From positions 1,178,001-1,242,000 of the forward strand of contig WWBZ02000062.1 of NCBI GenBank assembly GCA_011503125.2: 64,000 nt of DNA, written 5' to 3'. The position numbers and the translations under genes were made by a program. Source of the DNA: Botryosphaeria dothidea. Its lineage: Eukaryota; Ascomycota; Dothideomycetes; Botryosphaeriales; Botryosphaeriaceae. The notes under the pieces are model-generated. The model had not been told where the DNA came from and did no database searches. It saw only the letters and a list, made by a program, of their open reading frames with translations. Below, one piece after another: positions 47,695 to 57,512 of the stretch. The first letter of the stretch is position 1. Each line of letters begins with the position of its first letter.

Positions 47695-47790
47695 TAGGCT
47701 GACATCGATCAACGGATATATTTTGACACTATGAAAAACCCAGTCAGCAGCAAATTTTCCATTTTCGCTGACGAATGTGATTTCCAATGA

Positions 47791-47979
47791 CTCACGAATA
47801 TAGCCCAAGACAAGCACAAGTACTACCCACGGCTGCGCCGCGTGTATGTCTGGAAAATTTTAGGGCAAGAAGATTGGGGGTGTGCATCTAGGCCCAAGAC
47901 GGAGTGGAAACTACCCGTCGAAGATTTCGTCTTAGCAGAGATACACCTGAAGGCAATGGCTCGGGTCAACGAGGCTTAA
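47791..47979 (+). pseudogene. Remnant of the F-box gene C-terminus
   Basis: A frame reading DKHKYYPRLRRVYVWKI and then WKLPVEDFVLAEIHLKAM ends in TAA at 47977-47979. It resembles the usual end of LRR-type F-box proteins, but no open frame or clear intron connects it to the gene at 46678, and stop codons intervene. Confidence 0.5.
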
Positions 47980-48410
47980 AATTATGAGAATCGAGATGAT
48001 GGTGTGCAGTTGTAAAAAGACCTAATCAACATCGCCATAGGGAGCGGAAACATTTATCTGGGTGTAAATATATCGCATTTTCACTGATGGAGCCGTCCGC
48101 ACGAATGCTTACACTCCCTATGAGGTTGTAATTTTCGGAGGCATTGCCGCTAACCACCGGCTCCGATCCCCCCTGTGCATAAAATCAAGGATGGCTTCGT
48201 CTCGTACTAGAGTATCTATAAAGCAATTCACTACGGTAATAGTATTCTCAAACCATGGCAGCTTTGGATGTCGTCGGGTGTCAAAAAATGGGTTGTTATC
48301 GAGTTTGGGCGGAGTCATAATGGTACCAGGGTCCATCCGCGCTATAAAATCTTTTCCGAACACTCAAAGAACAACGTCCAGGAGGAGCATACAAGGGCAA
48401 AAAGATGGTA
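47980..48410. other. Intergenic downstream of tRNA-His
   Basis: About 430 bp with no supported gene, apart from the probable Pol III terminator noted separately. Confidence 0.5.
48399..48403 (-). terminator. Probable Pol III T-run terminator of tRNA-His
   Basis: Five consecutive T on the minus strand, 8 nt beyond the tRNA 3' end: the standard spacing for Pol III termination. Confidence 0.75.
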
Positions 48411-48421
48411 TGGCACTGCTG

Positions 48422-48432
48422 GGAATCGAACC
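48422..48432 (-). promoter_or_regulatory. tRNA-His B box
   Basis: Perfect GGTTCGATTCC on the minus strand. The A box is split by the 5' insertion, since U8 is on one side and the rest on the other; only an imperfect match survives downstream (AGGCTGTAAAGG). Confidence 0.8.
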
Positions 48433-48496
48433 CAGACTGCGTCGGACTCGTTCTCGTAGTGTTATCCACCACAACGACGTCTGCTACCTTTACAGC

Positions 48497-48553
48497 CTTA
48501 ATTTATTGTTAGTTTATGGTCGGAGAGTGTGGTAGCAATCGTGGTAGACTTAC
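48497..48553 (-). other. Spliceosomal-type intron inside tRNA-His 5' half
   Basis: This 57-nt insertion starts GTAAGT, has AAACTAACA with the branch A about 12 nt from its end, and ends TTAAG. Because the flank is G on both sides the boundary can shift by one base, but the GT-AG reading works. It shares signals but no obvious sequence with the insertion in tRNA-Ala. Confidence 0.75.
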
Positions 48554-48561
48554 ACAGCACC

Positions 48562-49436
48562 TTGGAAAGCTCAGAAGTCACTGACTTTCTTACTTGATTA
48601 TGTAAGTCAATTTGGCTATTTACATACATATTTCAGGAAATTCTTGGGCCTGAACAAGTGGCAATGCTTCTTCCATCTCCAGGGGACTTGAGGACCAGCT
48701 TTCGGGATCCGGTGTCAAGTTAACAAGTGTGTGAACTGGGCAGAGTTTAAAGTATCATCGTAAGTGAAATCCAAGATTTATGCCGAAGATTTTTAAGAGA
48801 TACGAAGATATCAGATTGGAGAAAAGGAGGGCAAGTCTGGAGGAACAGGCGCGGGGGGAGAGGGTGGTTTATCAATGGCTGCGGGCTGATCAGCACCATC
48901 ACGGGACAGTCCCCTGACACGTCACATTCCATATCGGGACATTTAATGCAACAGCTGCGCACCAACATCCAGTCACACCAACCTTCCGAATCTAATTACA
49001 TTTTGGTCGAGAGAAGAGTAAACTCTTATCTGTTGCGCTTGCGTTCTGGGTGGTAGTACCCGTTCGACGTGCTGATCTTTGCGCCCGACCGCATCCTCAC
49101 ATATATCGGCAACGATAAGGACAAAGTGCATAAGATACTGCTCATCATATGATTCATAATTTTATTTCTACAAATATGGATTCAAGAGTGCTGACCGGCA
49201 GTGCAACTATGCATGGGAACTCAAATGAGCCGCCCGGATGTGGATGCAATGAATTGCTCCTAACAGTCATCCGGATCAATGCTGCTACATGCCGCTACTG
49301 ATAGAGGTAGCCTTGATATTGCAGCACCGCGGATTCAACCTCGCAGCATTCATTGAATCCGATGCACATGGGCGGCTGCACACAGCAGTAAGGATCGTGA
49401 GTAAGATGCATGACGTCATGTCGCAACTAACCAAAA
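48562..49436. other. No supported gene
   Basis: About 875 bp between the tRNA-His 5' end and the methyltransferase gene. Nothing recognisable. A possible upstream exon of the methyltransferase was looked for here without success. Confidence 0.45.
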
Positions 49437-50880
49437 ATGCGCAGTCAACATCCAAAACATTCTAGTGTCACAGCCATTCCGCTGGAACCGTTGCCTGTTC
49501 TTGAGGCTCATATTAACGGAAATGCATCCCTTAACACCATTTGCCAGCTCATCCTTTCCCGCGCTACTCCGTCGCCAGCCGTTACCGTTGAGCAGTTGAC
49601 TGCGGAACGACCCGGCTCGTTAACCATCATGAACTCCGCTTACGGTAACTATCGTCCCCACCAACTCCCTCTGCACCCAGCCTTGCTCTGACATGTCCAC
49701 TAGAATACGTGTTCAATGGCGACTACCTCAACACGCTGCTAGACCGCGGCTATCTGCCCTCGTCCGTGATCCGCATCGGCATCCGCCAGCAGCTGAAGCA
49801 ACGCATCGCCGAGATTGCGTCGACCTCGCTCGAGGCCGCGTACGCTCGCAAGATGGAGTACGTCTCGCTGCTGCGCACGCGGCCCATCGCCGTCGAGACG
49901 GCCACCGCCAACGAGCAGCACTACGAGGTCGGCACCGGCGTTCTGAGCGCCTGCCTCGGGCCCCGCATGAAGTACTCGTGCTGCCTGTATCCCAAGGGCG
50001 GCGAGACTCTGGCCCAGGCCGAGATGGCCATGCTTGAGCTCTACGTCCAGCGTGCCCAGCTGAATGATGGGATGAGCATTCTCGATCTCGGGTATGTAAA
50101 CTTTCTTATGCTCTTTCCGTGATTTGATGTTGTGTTTGTGTTCTGATGTCTTATCTGTGTGAAGCTGTGGTTGGGGATCAGCGTCCCTGTACTTTGCCGA
50201 GATCTTTCCCAACAGCTCCATCACGGCATTCTCCAACTCGCGGACACAGAAAGAGTATATCGACTCCTGCGCCAAGCAAAAGGGTCTTAAAAATCTCAAG
50301 GTCATCACCGGAGATGTGGTGGACCATGAGTTTGAGGCTTCTGTCTATGATCGCGTGGTGTCCATTGAACTTTTTGAGCACATGAAGAACTACGAATTGC
50401 TGATGGCTAAGGTGGCTCACACATTGAGGCCAGGCGGCAAGCTATTTGTCCACATCTTTGCCCACAAAAGGATGCCGTATGACTTTGAGAGTGGCTGGAT
50501 GACTGAGCATTTCTTCACCGGAGGGACTATGCCAAGCACTGATCTGCTGTTGTACTTTCAACGAGATTTGTCCGTGAAGGAACAGTGGTGGGTGAATGGG
50601 AAACACTACGCCAAGACCTGTGAAGTAAGTAATTTCCAGGCCGAAGCAACCTCGTTTGTTGCTGACAGAATAACAGGATTGGCTATCCAAGATGACTGCT
50701 CACAAGAAGGAGATTTGGCCTCACCTTGAGGAGACCTATGGGAAAGACGACACTACAACGTGGTACAACCGTTGGCAAATCTTCTACATGGCTTGCGCGG
50801 AGCTGTTTGCTTATGAGGATGGTGAGACCTGGGGTGTTTCTCATTACTTGTTCGAGAAGCCCACGGATAGGGTTATGTGA
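49437..50880 (+). CDS. SAM-dependent methyltransferase, cyclopropane-fatty-acid-synthase family
   Basis: Exons 49437-49644, 49704-50091, 50165-50624 and 50677-50880 (introns 59, 73 and 52 nt) give about 419 residues. The core shows [15 protein letters not shown] start sequence ([10 protein letters not shown]), HYEVG and the SAM-binding motif [16 protein letters not shown] joined exactly across the second intron, then [27 protein letters not shown] and [14 protein letters not shown]. This matches the CFA-synthase / coclaurine N-methyltransferase-like superfamily. Fungal members methylate lipids or small amines; the substrate is not predictable here. The first 20 or so residues are uncertain, because a good branch site and CAG acceptor overlap the chosen ATG and an upstream exon could exist. 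Confidence 0.87.
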
Positions 50881-51473
50881 GAAGTACTTCTAGACGCATA
50901 AATTGGCGCAGAGGAGTCGAAGCATGTGACCAGAGTTTGGGCAAACGGTTGACGCTCGCATAATTCATAGAATTTGGAGAATTTAAATGCGAAACTTCCC
51001 GATCTTTCTAGACGTCTCTAAAAACTATTGTGTCTCGCCAAGTGATGGAGGCGGCAGTTCCACGCGGAGATGGGCATTCCCGACCAGTCGTTGAGGGTCA
51101 GGATCACCCACCCTTCCATGCTAAGGCGGCAGTTATCCGACATGTGATGCGCATCCGCGGTCACCCTAGTTCTTTTTAATCTCCCTGTTGAATGGTAGTT
51201 TCACAAAGCACCCAAAACATATAATGCGGAAGGGCCGGGTCGCTATCAGCCTTGTGAGTTTCCAGTTCGCTGCGCGTGACTTGGCCCGATTATGGATACA
51301 TTGCCGAATACGGAACGGTCTCAGGATCTCAGAACATAGCCAGGATCTCAACGCGCTGCTTATTGCCGCAGCTTGCCCATCAGCACATATGTACACCATA
51401 GAATATCCGTGCGCCAATTCCGTGTGAAAAATGCTATTGTTTCGATAGCTTCTCTTGCTTCCCCATCGAGTGT
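50881..51473. other. Convergent intergenic region, no supported gene
   Basis: About 590 bp between the stop codons of the methyltransferase and the small complex I subunit gene. Nothing coding is supported. Confidence 0.5.
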
Positions 51474-51702
51474 TCAGTGGTCCCAAGGGTGCTTCCAGCC
51501 CATCAGAGCAGCGCCGTCCTTCTTCGCGCGGTACATCAACTGTGACTCCGGTCAGCGTCGGAAGAGCATCGAGGCTCAGGATCCATACGAAGAACCACAT
51601 GCTTGCGCCGAGGCCGGTCGCGAAGAAGCGGTAGAGCGGGCGGGCAGGGTGGACGTGTATGGGGTGGCCGCCGTGGCCGTGAGCACCGGTAGGGCCAGCC
51701 AT
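51474..51702 (-). CDS. Small NADH:ubiquinone oxidoreductase subunit (NDUFB2-like)
   Basis: Minus-strand exons 51702-51589 and 51539-51474 (intron 49 nt) give 59 residues. The N-terminus is His/Gly-rich (AHGHGGHPIHVHPARPLYRFFATGLGASMWFF) with one short membrane segment, and the C-terminus is YRAKKDGAALMGWKHPWDH. The RPLYRFFATGLGASMWFF and GWKHPWDH signatures fit the small accessory subunit of mitochondrial complex I related to NDUFB2 (AGGG). It would sit in the membrane arm of the inner mitochondrial membrane. A 5' UTR intron (GTACGC to CCAG) probably precedes the ATG. The short length is normal for this subunit. Confidence 0.78.
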
Positions 51703-52257
51703 TGTTTGAGAGTCTGGAGCGGACGAGATTAGTCCAGGTTGTATAATTAGAGCGAATCGTGCTGGCGTACCGAGCGAGAGCTGGTGGTGGTCGATGTGGA
51801 GTGCGGATGTGTAATTGTCGAGCGCTGGAAGGCGCGAGGTTGCGGGCAGCACGGGCGTTTGGGCTAGCGGCGGCCGGCAAGCGGGAGGAGGGCTGGCTGG
51901 GCTGGGCTTGGCGATCTGCGAGTACTGCTAGGCGATAGGAACAAGAATCTCGCCTGCGCCGGACAACGCGTACCTTGCGACCTCGCCCACCGCCCACCGC
52001 CCACGCCGCGAACGCCCTGTGAAGCCAGCGCGTGAATTCTCATCGCGGCCCTCTCCCAACCTTCTGCGGCCCACGTGCATGGCAACCGCTGCGCCCTTCA
52101 CCCCCGACACCGTCGCTGTTATTCCGCCCGCGCGCCGTCTACATGTCGCGACGACATAGGCCCTTGGTTTCTCCACACCACGCAAACGACTGAATTCTCA
52201 GACTTCAACCCAACCCCGCGACGCTCAGGCGGCACCTACTCCCGCAGCGCGCCCGAC
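51703..52257. promoter_or_regulatory. Divergent promoter, complex I subunit / BUR1
   Basis: About 555 bp between head-to-head start codons. It holds both promoters and a probable 5' UTR intron of the complex I subunit gene. No specific element identified. Confidence 0.45.
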
Positions 52258-54341
52258 ATGGCGCAACCTTCCTCTGCTGCTCCCGCTCCGGGTCTCGCCC
52301 ACCGCAAGTTTCACGGCTGCTCCTCCATTCGCGAATATGAGGTCATGAGCAAGCTTGGAGAGGGTACTTTTGGGTATGGTACACCCCAGGTCCGTCCGAC
52401 GGCAACCTGCGCTGACGACCCCATAGCGAGGTCCATAAGGCGCGTTCTCGCCGCTCTGGTGCTCTCGTCGCGCTCAAGAAGATTCTTATGCACAACGAAA
52501 AGGATGGCGTATGTGCCACGACCCCCTGTCACGTCGGCGACTTTTGACACTCAGCCTAGTTTCCGATTACTGCGCTCCGCGAAATCAAGCTTCTCAAGCT
52601 GCTTAGCCACCCGAATGTGCTCAAACTGGAAGAGATGGCTGTTGAACGGACAAGGGGTATGCAAAAGAGTTTAGGGAATTGGTGGGAGTGATGGCTAACG
52701 GCAGCGCAGGCGAGGGCAGGAAGCGCGCAATTCTTTACATGGTGACCCCCTACATGGATCATGATCTTTCTGGCCTTCTCGACAATCCCGATGTTCGCTT
52801 CTCCGAGCCGCAGATCAAGTGCTACATGCTGCAACTATTGGAAGGTTTGAGATACCTACATGACGTACGGCTTCCCGAACTTCGCCGAGAATCACAGTCA
52901 CTGACCTTTGACAGAACCATATTCTTCACCGTGATATGAAAGGCGAGTCTGAGACATACCCCGCAAGCGTACAACCTTTAGCTGACTCAGTTTAGCTGCC
53001 AACTTGTTAATCAACAACCGAGGCATCCTGCAGATTGGGGATTTTGGTCTTGCTCGTCATTACGATGAACCGACCCCAAAGCCAGGTAGAGGTGGCGGCG
53101 AGGCCCACAGGGACTACACAGCCCTTGTCGTCACGCGCTGGTATCGTCCTCCTGAGCTGCTGCTCAACCTTCGTCGTTACACAACTGCAATCGATATGTG
53201 GGGTGCAGGGTGAGCCGATTCCATCCCACTAGTTGAGCGTGATTAACTCTGTAAAAGTTGCGTTTTCGGTGAGATGTTTAAGAGGAAGCCTATCTTGGCC
53301 GGCAACAGCGACCTCAACCAAGCGCAAATTATTTTCGATCTCGTGGGCTCGCCCACTGAGGAAAATATGCCCGGATGGAGCCAGCTTCCTGGCTGCGATG
53401 GCGTCAAACAATTTGCTCCGCGCAGGGGCAACCTTCCTCAAGTATTCAGAGAGTGAGTGGTCTTCCCTATTCGCATCGAACCCTCTCTAACACTCGTCCT
53501 CAGACAAGGGTCTTCTGCGATTTCACTGTTGCAAGAGCTTCTTAAACTGGACTGGAGAAAACGGGTAAACGCCATCGACGCTCTTAACCATCCGTACTTT
53601 AAAGAACACCCGAAGCCTGCACGACCAGAAGATCTCCCGCGCTTTGCGGACTCTCATGAGCTGGATCGCCGAACCGCTCGCGGAAAACAGCAAGCGCTTC
53701 CACCCGCCCCCGCTGGTGGCACGGTGGGCATGGGCCCCCACCCAAACGGCGACTGGGTTTCCGGACCGCCTCCTCACGGAGGATACATGAACGGAGACCG
53801 TTACCCGCGTGATCGTGGCCCGCCTGGTGCCGTACCACCTGGTCCTCCTCGTGGATATGATGGAAGAGGACCTGGACCATACGATCAGCGAGGCCCTCCT
53901 CCGCGACGCCAACCCTGGGAGGGAGATGGCCATCGCCACACGAACCTGCCTTACGCTGGCCCTCCAGGCTCACGGCTCCCGCCACCACCTCCTGAGGGGA
54001 GCAGGCATCCCTTGCCTCACCCGCCCACCAATAGGGCGTATGGCACTGGCGGCGGCCGCCCGCCCAGGGCACCCAACGTAGACACATATATTCCGAGCTA
54101 TTCAGATGCTGGTCGACGTGGATCAAATGACCGAGAAAGAGATGACCGCAGCTCCCGGGACAGGAGTAGACCTCCGTCCAGAGACGACCGGAGAGGATAC
54201 AGGGACAGACGCCCTCGTGAGGATGACGCGCTTGATTATGAAGAGGGAGCACGGCGTAGAACACGCAGCAGGAGTCCCGCCAGCGATGCTTACGAGCGTC
54301 GTGACCGGCGAGAGCGGGATAGGGATATTTACAGGAGATAG
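52258..54341 (+). CDS. BUR1: CDK9-like kinase Bur1 (P-TEFb type)
   Basis: Exons 52258-52373, 52427-52508, 52560-52656, 52710-52864, 52915-52942, 52996-53209, 53258-53452 and 53504-54341 give 574 residues in phase. The kinase domain shows LGEGTFGEVHKA, VALKKI, the cyclin-binding [12 protein letters not shown] (the PITALRE helix of CDK9/Bur1), LHRDMKAANLLI, DFGLAR, the T-loop and [10 protein letters not shown]. The C-terminal third is low complexity, rich in Gly/Pro/Arg/Asp and ending in RS/RD-type repeats. Bur1 phosphorylates the RNA polymerase II tail and elongation factors in the nucleus and pairs with a Bur2-type cyclin. The fifth exon is only 28 nt and is followed by a GC-AG intron (GCGAGT donor at 52943). 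Confidence 0.94.
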
Positions 54342-54893
54342 GTCCAGAGTGTTTCAGCGAATCTTTTGGAAATGGCATTCGGATATTAGGGAGCGATGCA
54401 ACACGGCGCTAGGTCAGCGAGTCCAGGAGGGCGTTCAAACATTTTCTTATTCACGGAATGGTGGATGGATGCATAGCGCGGCGCACCGGGAAGGCCATAC
54501 AAACTTCACATGGAGAGTCGCAGCTGACACAATACCCCCCAATATGTAGCAGTAGTTGATAGCAATCAAATAATCAATGACTCACGAAGAAGGTGATTGC
54601 AGTGAGGTGAGAGTGAGGCGACAGGCGGGTGGACATAGGCAAATCGGCCCTGATATGCAGCTCGGAAGCAGGGCGGCGCTGGCTCGGCAAATGACGCTAT
54701 CGGGAGAGCCGAGACGCAAAAAAATGACAATGGCCGCTGCAGGGATGCGCCGCCCCGCCGACGTCGCCGTCTCTCACGACTCACTCCCCACACCGCGCCA
54801 ACTCTCTGACTCCTCACCCATCATACCACGTTTTGCTTCGCCCATAACTGTCCGCTCGCCCAGCGCTTCCGCTCTCCATCCAATTCCACCACA
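54342..54893. other. Intergenic; promoter side of HOM3
   Basis: About 550 bp between BUR1 and HOM3, both on the plus strand. No coding region is supported. Confidence 0.45.
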
Positions 54894-56647
54894 ATGTCCG
54901 GCACAATCACCAACGGCACCTCAAGAATAGCCCACCGGGAAGAAAAAGAACTTCCGGGAGGATGGGTGGTCCTCAAGTTTGGTGGTACAAGCGTCGGCAA
55001 ATTCGCCGTCGATATAGCGGAGATTGTGAAGTGAGCGCATGCTTCCCCCGCATTCGTTTGGCACCCTGCTGAACAGTTACCAGGTCGGGTCTCAGCGAGA
55101 ACCGCGTCGCAATTGTCTGCTCAGCCCGGAGCAACAACACCAAGCTCGAGGGCACCACCAACAGGTACCCCGCCTTGTGTCACCTTCTAGCCAAATCGAG
55201 ACTGACCGGCGGCTACTTTCGCTTTCTTCAGGCTTCTCCGCTCCGCTCGTGAAGCCGAAATCCCGGGCTCTAAGGGCTACGTCGACATCGTCGAGGCCAT
55301 CCGTACCGACCACATTCAGGCCGCTACCGACACGATCAAGAACCCAGACATTATCGCCCAGTTCACTGAGGATGTCAACGCTGAATGCCACCACCTCATC
55401 AAGATCCTCGAATCCGCCCAACACTTGGAGGAAGTCAGTGTTCGCGTCGAGGACAAGATCATCAGCAAGGGTGAAAAGTTGAGCTGCCGGTACATGGCCG
55501 CGCTGCTGGAGGAATATGGCGTACCCGCTCAGTACGTCGATCTCTCCAACGTCACCAACTTCAGCCCGGGCCACAACAAGGTCCTGGATGAAAAGTTCTA
55601 TGCGGGCCTGGCGGCGTCCCTGGGCGAAGAGCTCAGGGCCTGCGGAGACAAAGTCCCCGTCGTGACGGGCTACTTCGGTAACGTTCCCGGGGGTCTGCTC
55701 AATGCGGTTGGCCGCGGTTACACTGACCTGTGTGCCGCCCTTTGTGCCGTTGGCACCCAAGCCGACGAACTCCAGATTTGGAAGGAGGTCGATGGCATCT
55801 TCACCGCGGATCCCCGCAAGGTGCCTACGGCCGCTCTGCTGCCCTCGGTCACGCCATCTGAGGCGGCTGAGTTGACTTTCTATGGCTCTGAGGTTATCCA
55901 CCCCTTTACCATGGAGCAAGTCATCCGCGCGCGCATTCCCATTCGCATTAAGAATGTCATGAACCCGCGCAATGCCGGCACTGTCATCTTCCCCGACTCG
56001 ATCGAGGAATTGAACTCCAAGAACCCGCTGCATGACCCAAAGCTTTTCCGCACGCGCTCGACCAGCAATGTCACTGCCGCCAAGGGTCCCAAACGCCCCA
56101 CCGCTGTCACCATCAAGCGTGGCATTGTGGTGCTGAACGTCCACAGCAACAAGCGTACTCGCGCGCCTGGCTTCTTGCGCAACATCTTTGCCATCTTGGA
56201 CAAGTGGAACATGTCCGTTGACCTGATCTCCTCGTCTGAGGTGCACGTCTCGCTGGTGCTGCACTCGGAGTCGTCCATGCTGACTTACGGCACGGATGAG
56301 GAGTATCACATCCAGGACGAGGAGCTTAAGGGCTGCGTCGTCGACCTGAGCGACATTGGCACTATCGACCTTGTCCCGAACATGGCCATCGTGAGCTTGG
56401 TTGGTAAGCAACTCAAGAACATGCTTGGCATTTCGGGCCGTTTCTTCTCTGTGCTGGGAGAGAACAACATCAACATTGAGATGATCTCGCAAGGTAAGTT
56501 CAGTGCCATAATCTCACAGTTCACGAATATGTTGACATGATTTCAATAGGTGCCAGCGAGATCAACATCTCTTGCGTCATTGAAGAGAGGGACGCCGACC
56601 GCGCCCTCAACGTTGTACATACAAACCTTTTCACATTTTTAGAATAG
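54894..56647 (+). CDS. HOM3: Aspartate kinase
   Basis: Exons 54894-55030, 55084-55164, 55232-56493 and 56550-56647 (introns 53, 67 and 56 nt) give 525 residues. The catalytic domain begins WVVLKFGGTSVGK and contains IVCSARSNNTKLEGTTN, GYFG, LNAVGRGYTDLCAAL, WKEVDGIFTADPR and FYGSEVIHPFTMEQ. Two C-terminal ACT-type regulatory segments follow (VLNVHSNKRTRAPGFLRNIF, then NMAIVSLVGKQLKN and GENNINIEMISQGASEINISCVI). The enzyme phosphorylates aspartate, the first step towards threonine and methionine, and fungal forms are feedback-inhibited by threonine. The last intron falls between ISQ and GASEINIS, inside the regulatory domain. Nothing is missing. Confidence 0.95.
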
Positions 56648-57512
56648 ACGGCATGGGAACTGGCGTTGGATATGATTGAAAGCGAAGAAAGAGACTATCC
56701 TTGGAAAGAAGCGTTTTAGCATGTTTTCTTCTTTGGCATGATCTCTTGGGAGCCTAAAAAAACTAGGTTGCATAAAGGTGATGAGAAAACTTGCATAGTA
56801 GACATGGGGAAGATCTCGGACCACATAGTTATAATTTTAAACAATGTTCCGGCCAGGACGCTGTCCACTCCTGGATTATTGAATGTGAAATGGTGATGAT
56901 GACTTGATTTGGATATAAGAAGTATGCTTTCCTTGATGTGCGTATTAGTGTCTGTATCTTCGTCATACTTCTGCTGACACGTGTGAAGATGAAGCTTTCG
57001 GCCGGACGCGAACACAGCTGATTCTTTAAAAAGAAAACGTGTTATCTGGACCGTAATACTCTTGCATGGGTCTTTTCAAGTCTTATCAAAGCTAAAGTCC
57101 ATTCCTCTCTGCAATCACGGCAGCTTGGCGCCGTGGTTTAGGGCCAATATCTCAATGTTTCCGCAAAAAAGTGCATCATATGCTTGTATCTGGAGGGTCA
57201 TACAACATTGGAAGGCACATGCCTCTGGTTCAGCCGGTGGGAAGTAGGAGCATTCGGTCCAATATACATATCGGAAAGGGTGGATGACAGTGACGTACGG
57301 AAAGATGTTTCCACTTCCCATGGGCGTATGTGAGCTTTGGACTGGCTCATGAAATTTGAATCCACCGGCGAAAGTCGCTCCTGCCTGAATGAGCCACTGC
57401 TGGCTCACCTACTACGTCATCACGTGTGAAGCACGCGTACCCGCCGGCGTCGCCCTAGATCTTCTTCAACTCTTCCTCCCCCCTTCCTTAACCTCCGACG
57501 ACTCCACCCACC
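56648..57512. other. No supported gene
   Basis: About 865 bp between HOM3 and the gene at 57513, AT-richer than its flanks around 56800-57000. Short frames show no motif. Confidence 0.5.

Larger units (their letters stand above)
48411..48561 (-). tRNA. tRNA-His(GTG) with two introns
   Basis: The gene is 151 nt; the mature part is 71 nt. The acceptor stem pairs 48561-48555 with 48418-48412 (two wobbles), discriminator A at 48411. The anticodon stem CGTCG/CGACG (48479-48475 and 48444-48440) is perfect, and the loop is TTGTGG-C with anticodon GTG at 48472-48470. The T-arm stem CTGGG/CCCAG and loop TTCGATT are perfect. A normal-position intron after nucleotide 37 covers 48468-48446 (23 nt) and holds CAC, able to pair with the anticodon. 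A second insertion of 57 nt (48553-48497) lies between U8 and G9. Without it the D-arm forms 4 bp (CTGT/GCAG) with loop AAAGGTA, restoring A14, G18G19 and A21. With the insertion in place no D-arm can form. Confidence 0.85.

Noticed and set aside
48446..48468. Reading CTACGAG in the minus strand as an Arg(ACG) anticodon loop
   Set aside because: The flanking bases do not form an anticodon stem. The His(GTG) loop with the perfect CGTCG/CGACG stem explains the sequence, and this segment is its intron.
55092..56492. 466-codon minus-strand frame opposite HOM3
   Set aside because: Mirror frame of a codon-biased aspartate kinase gene; the sense strand encodes the enzyme unambiguously.
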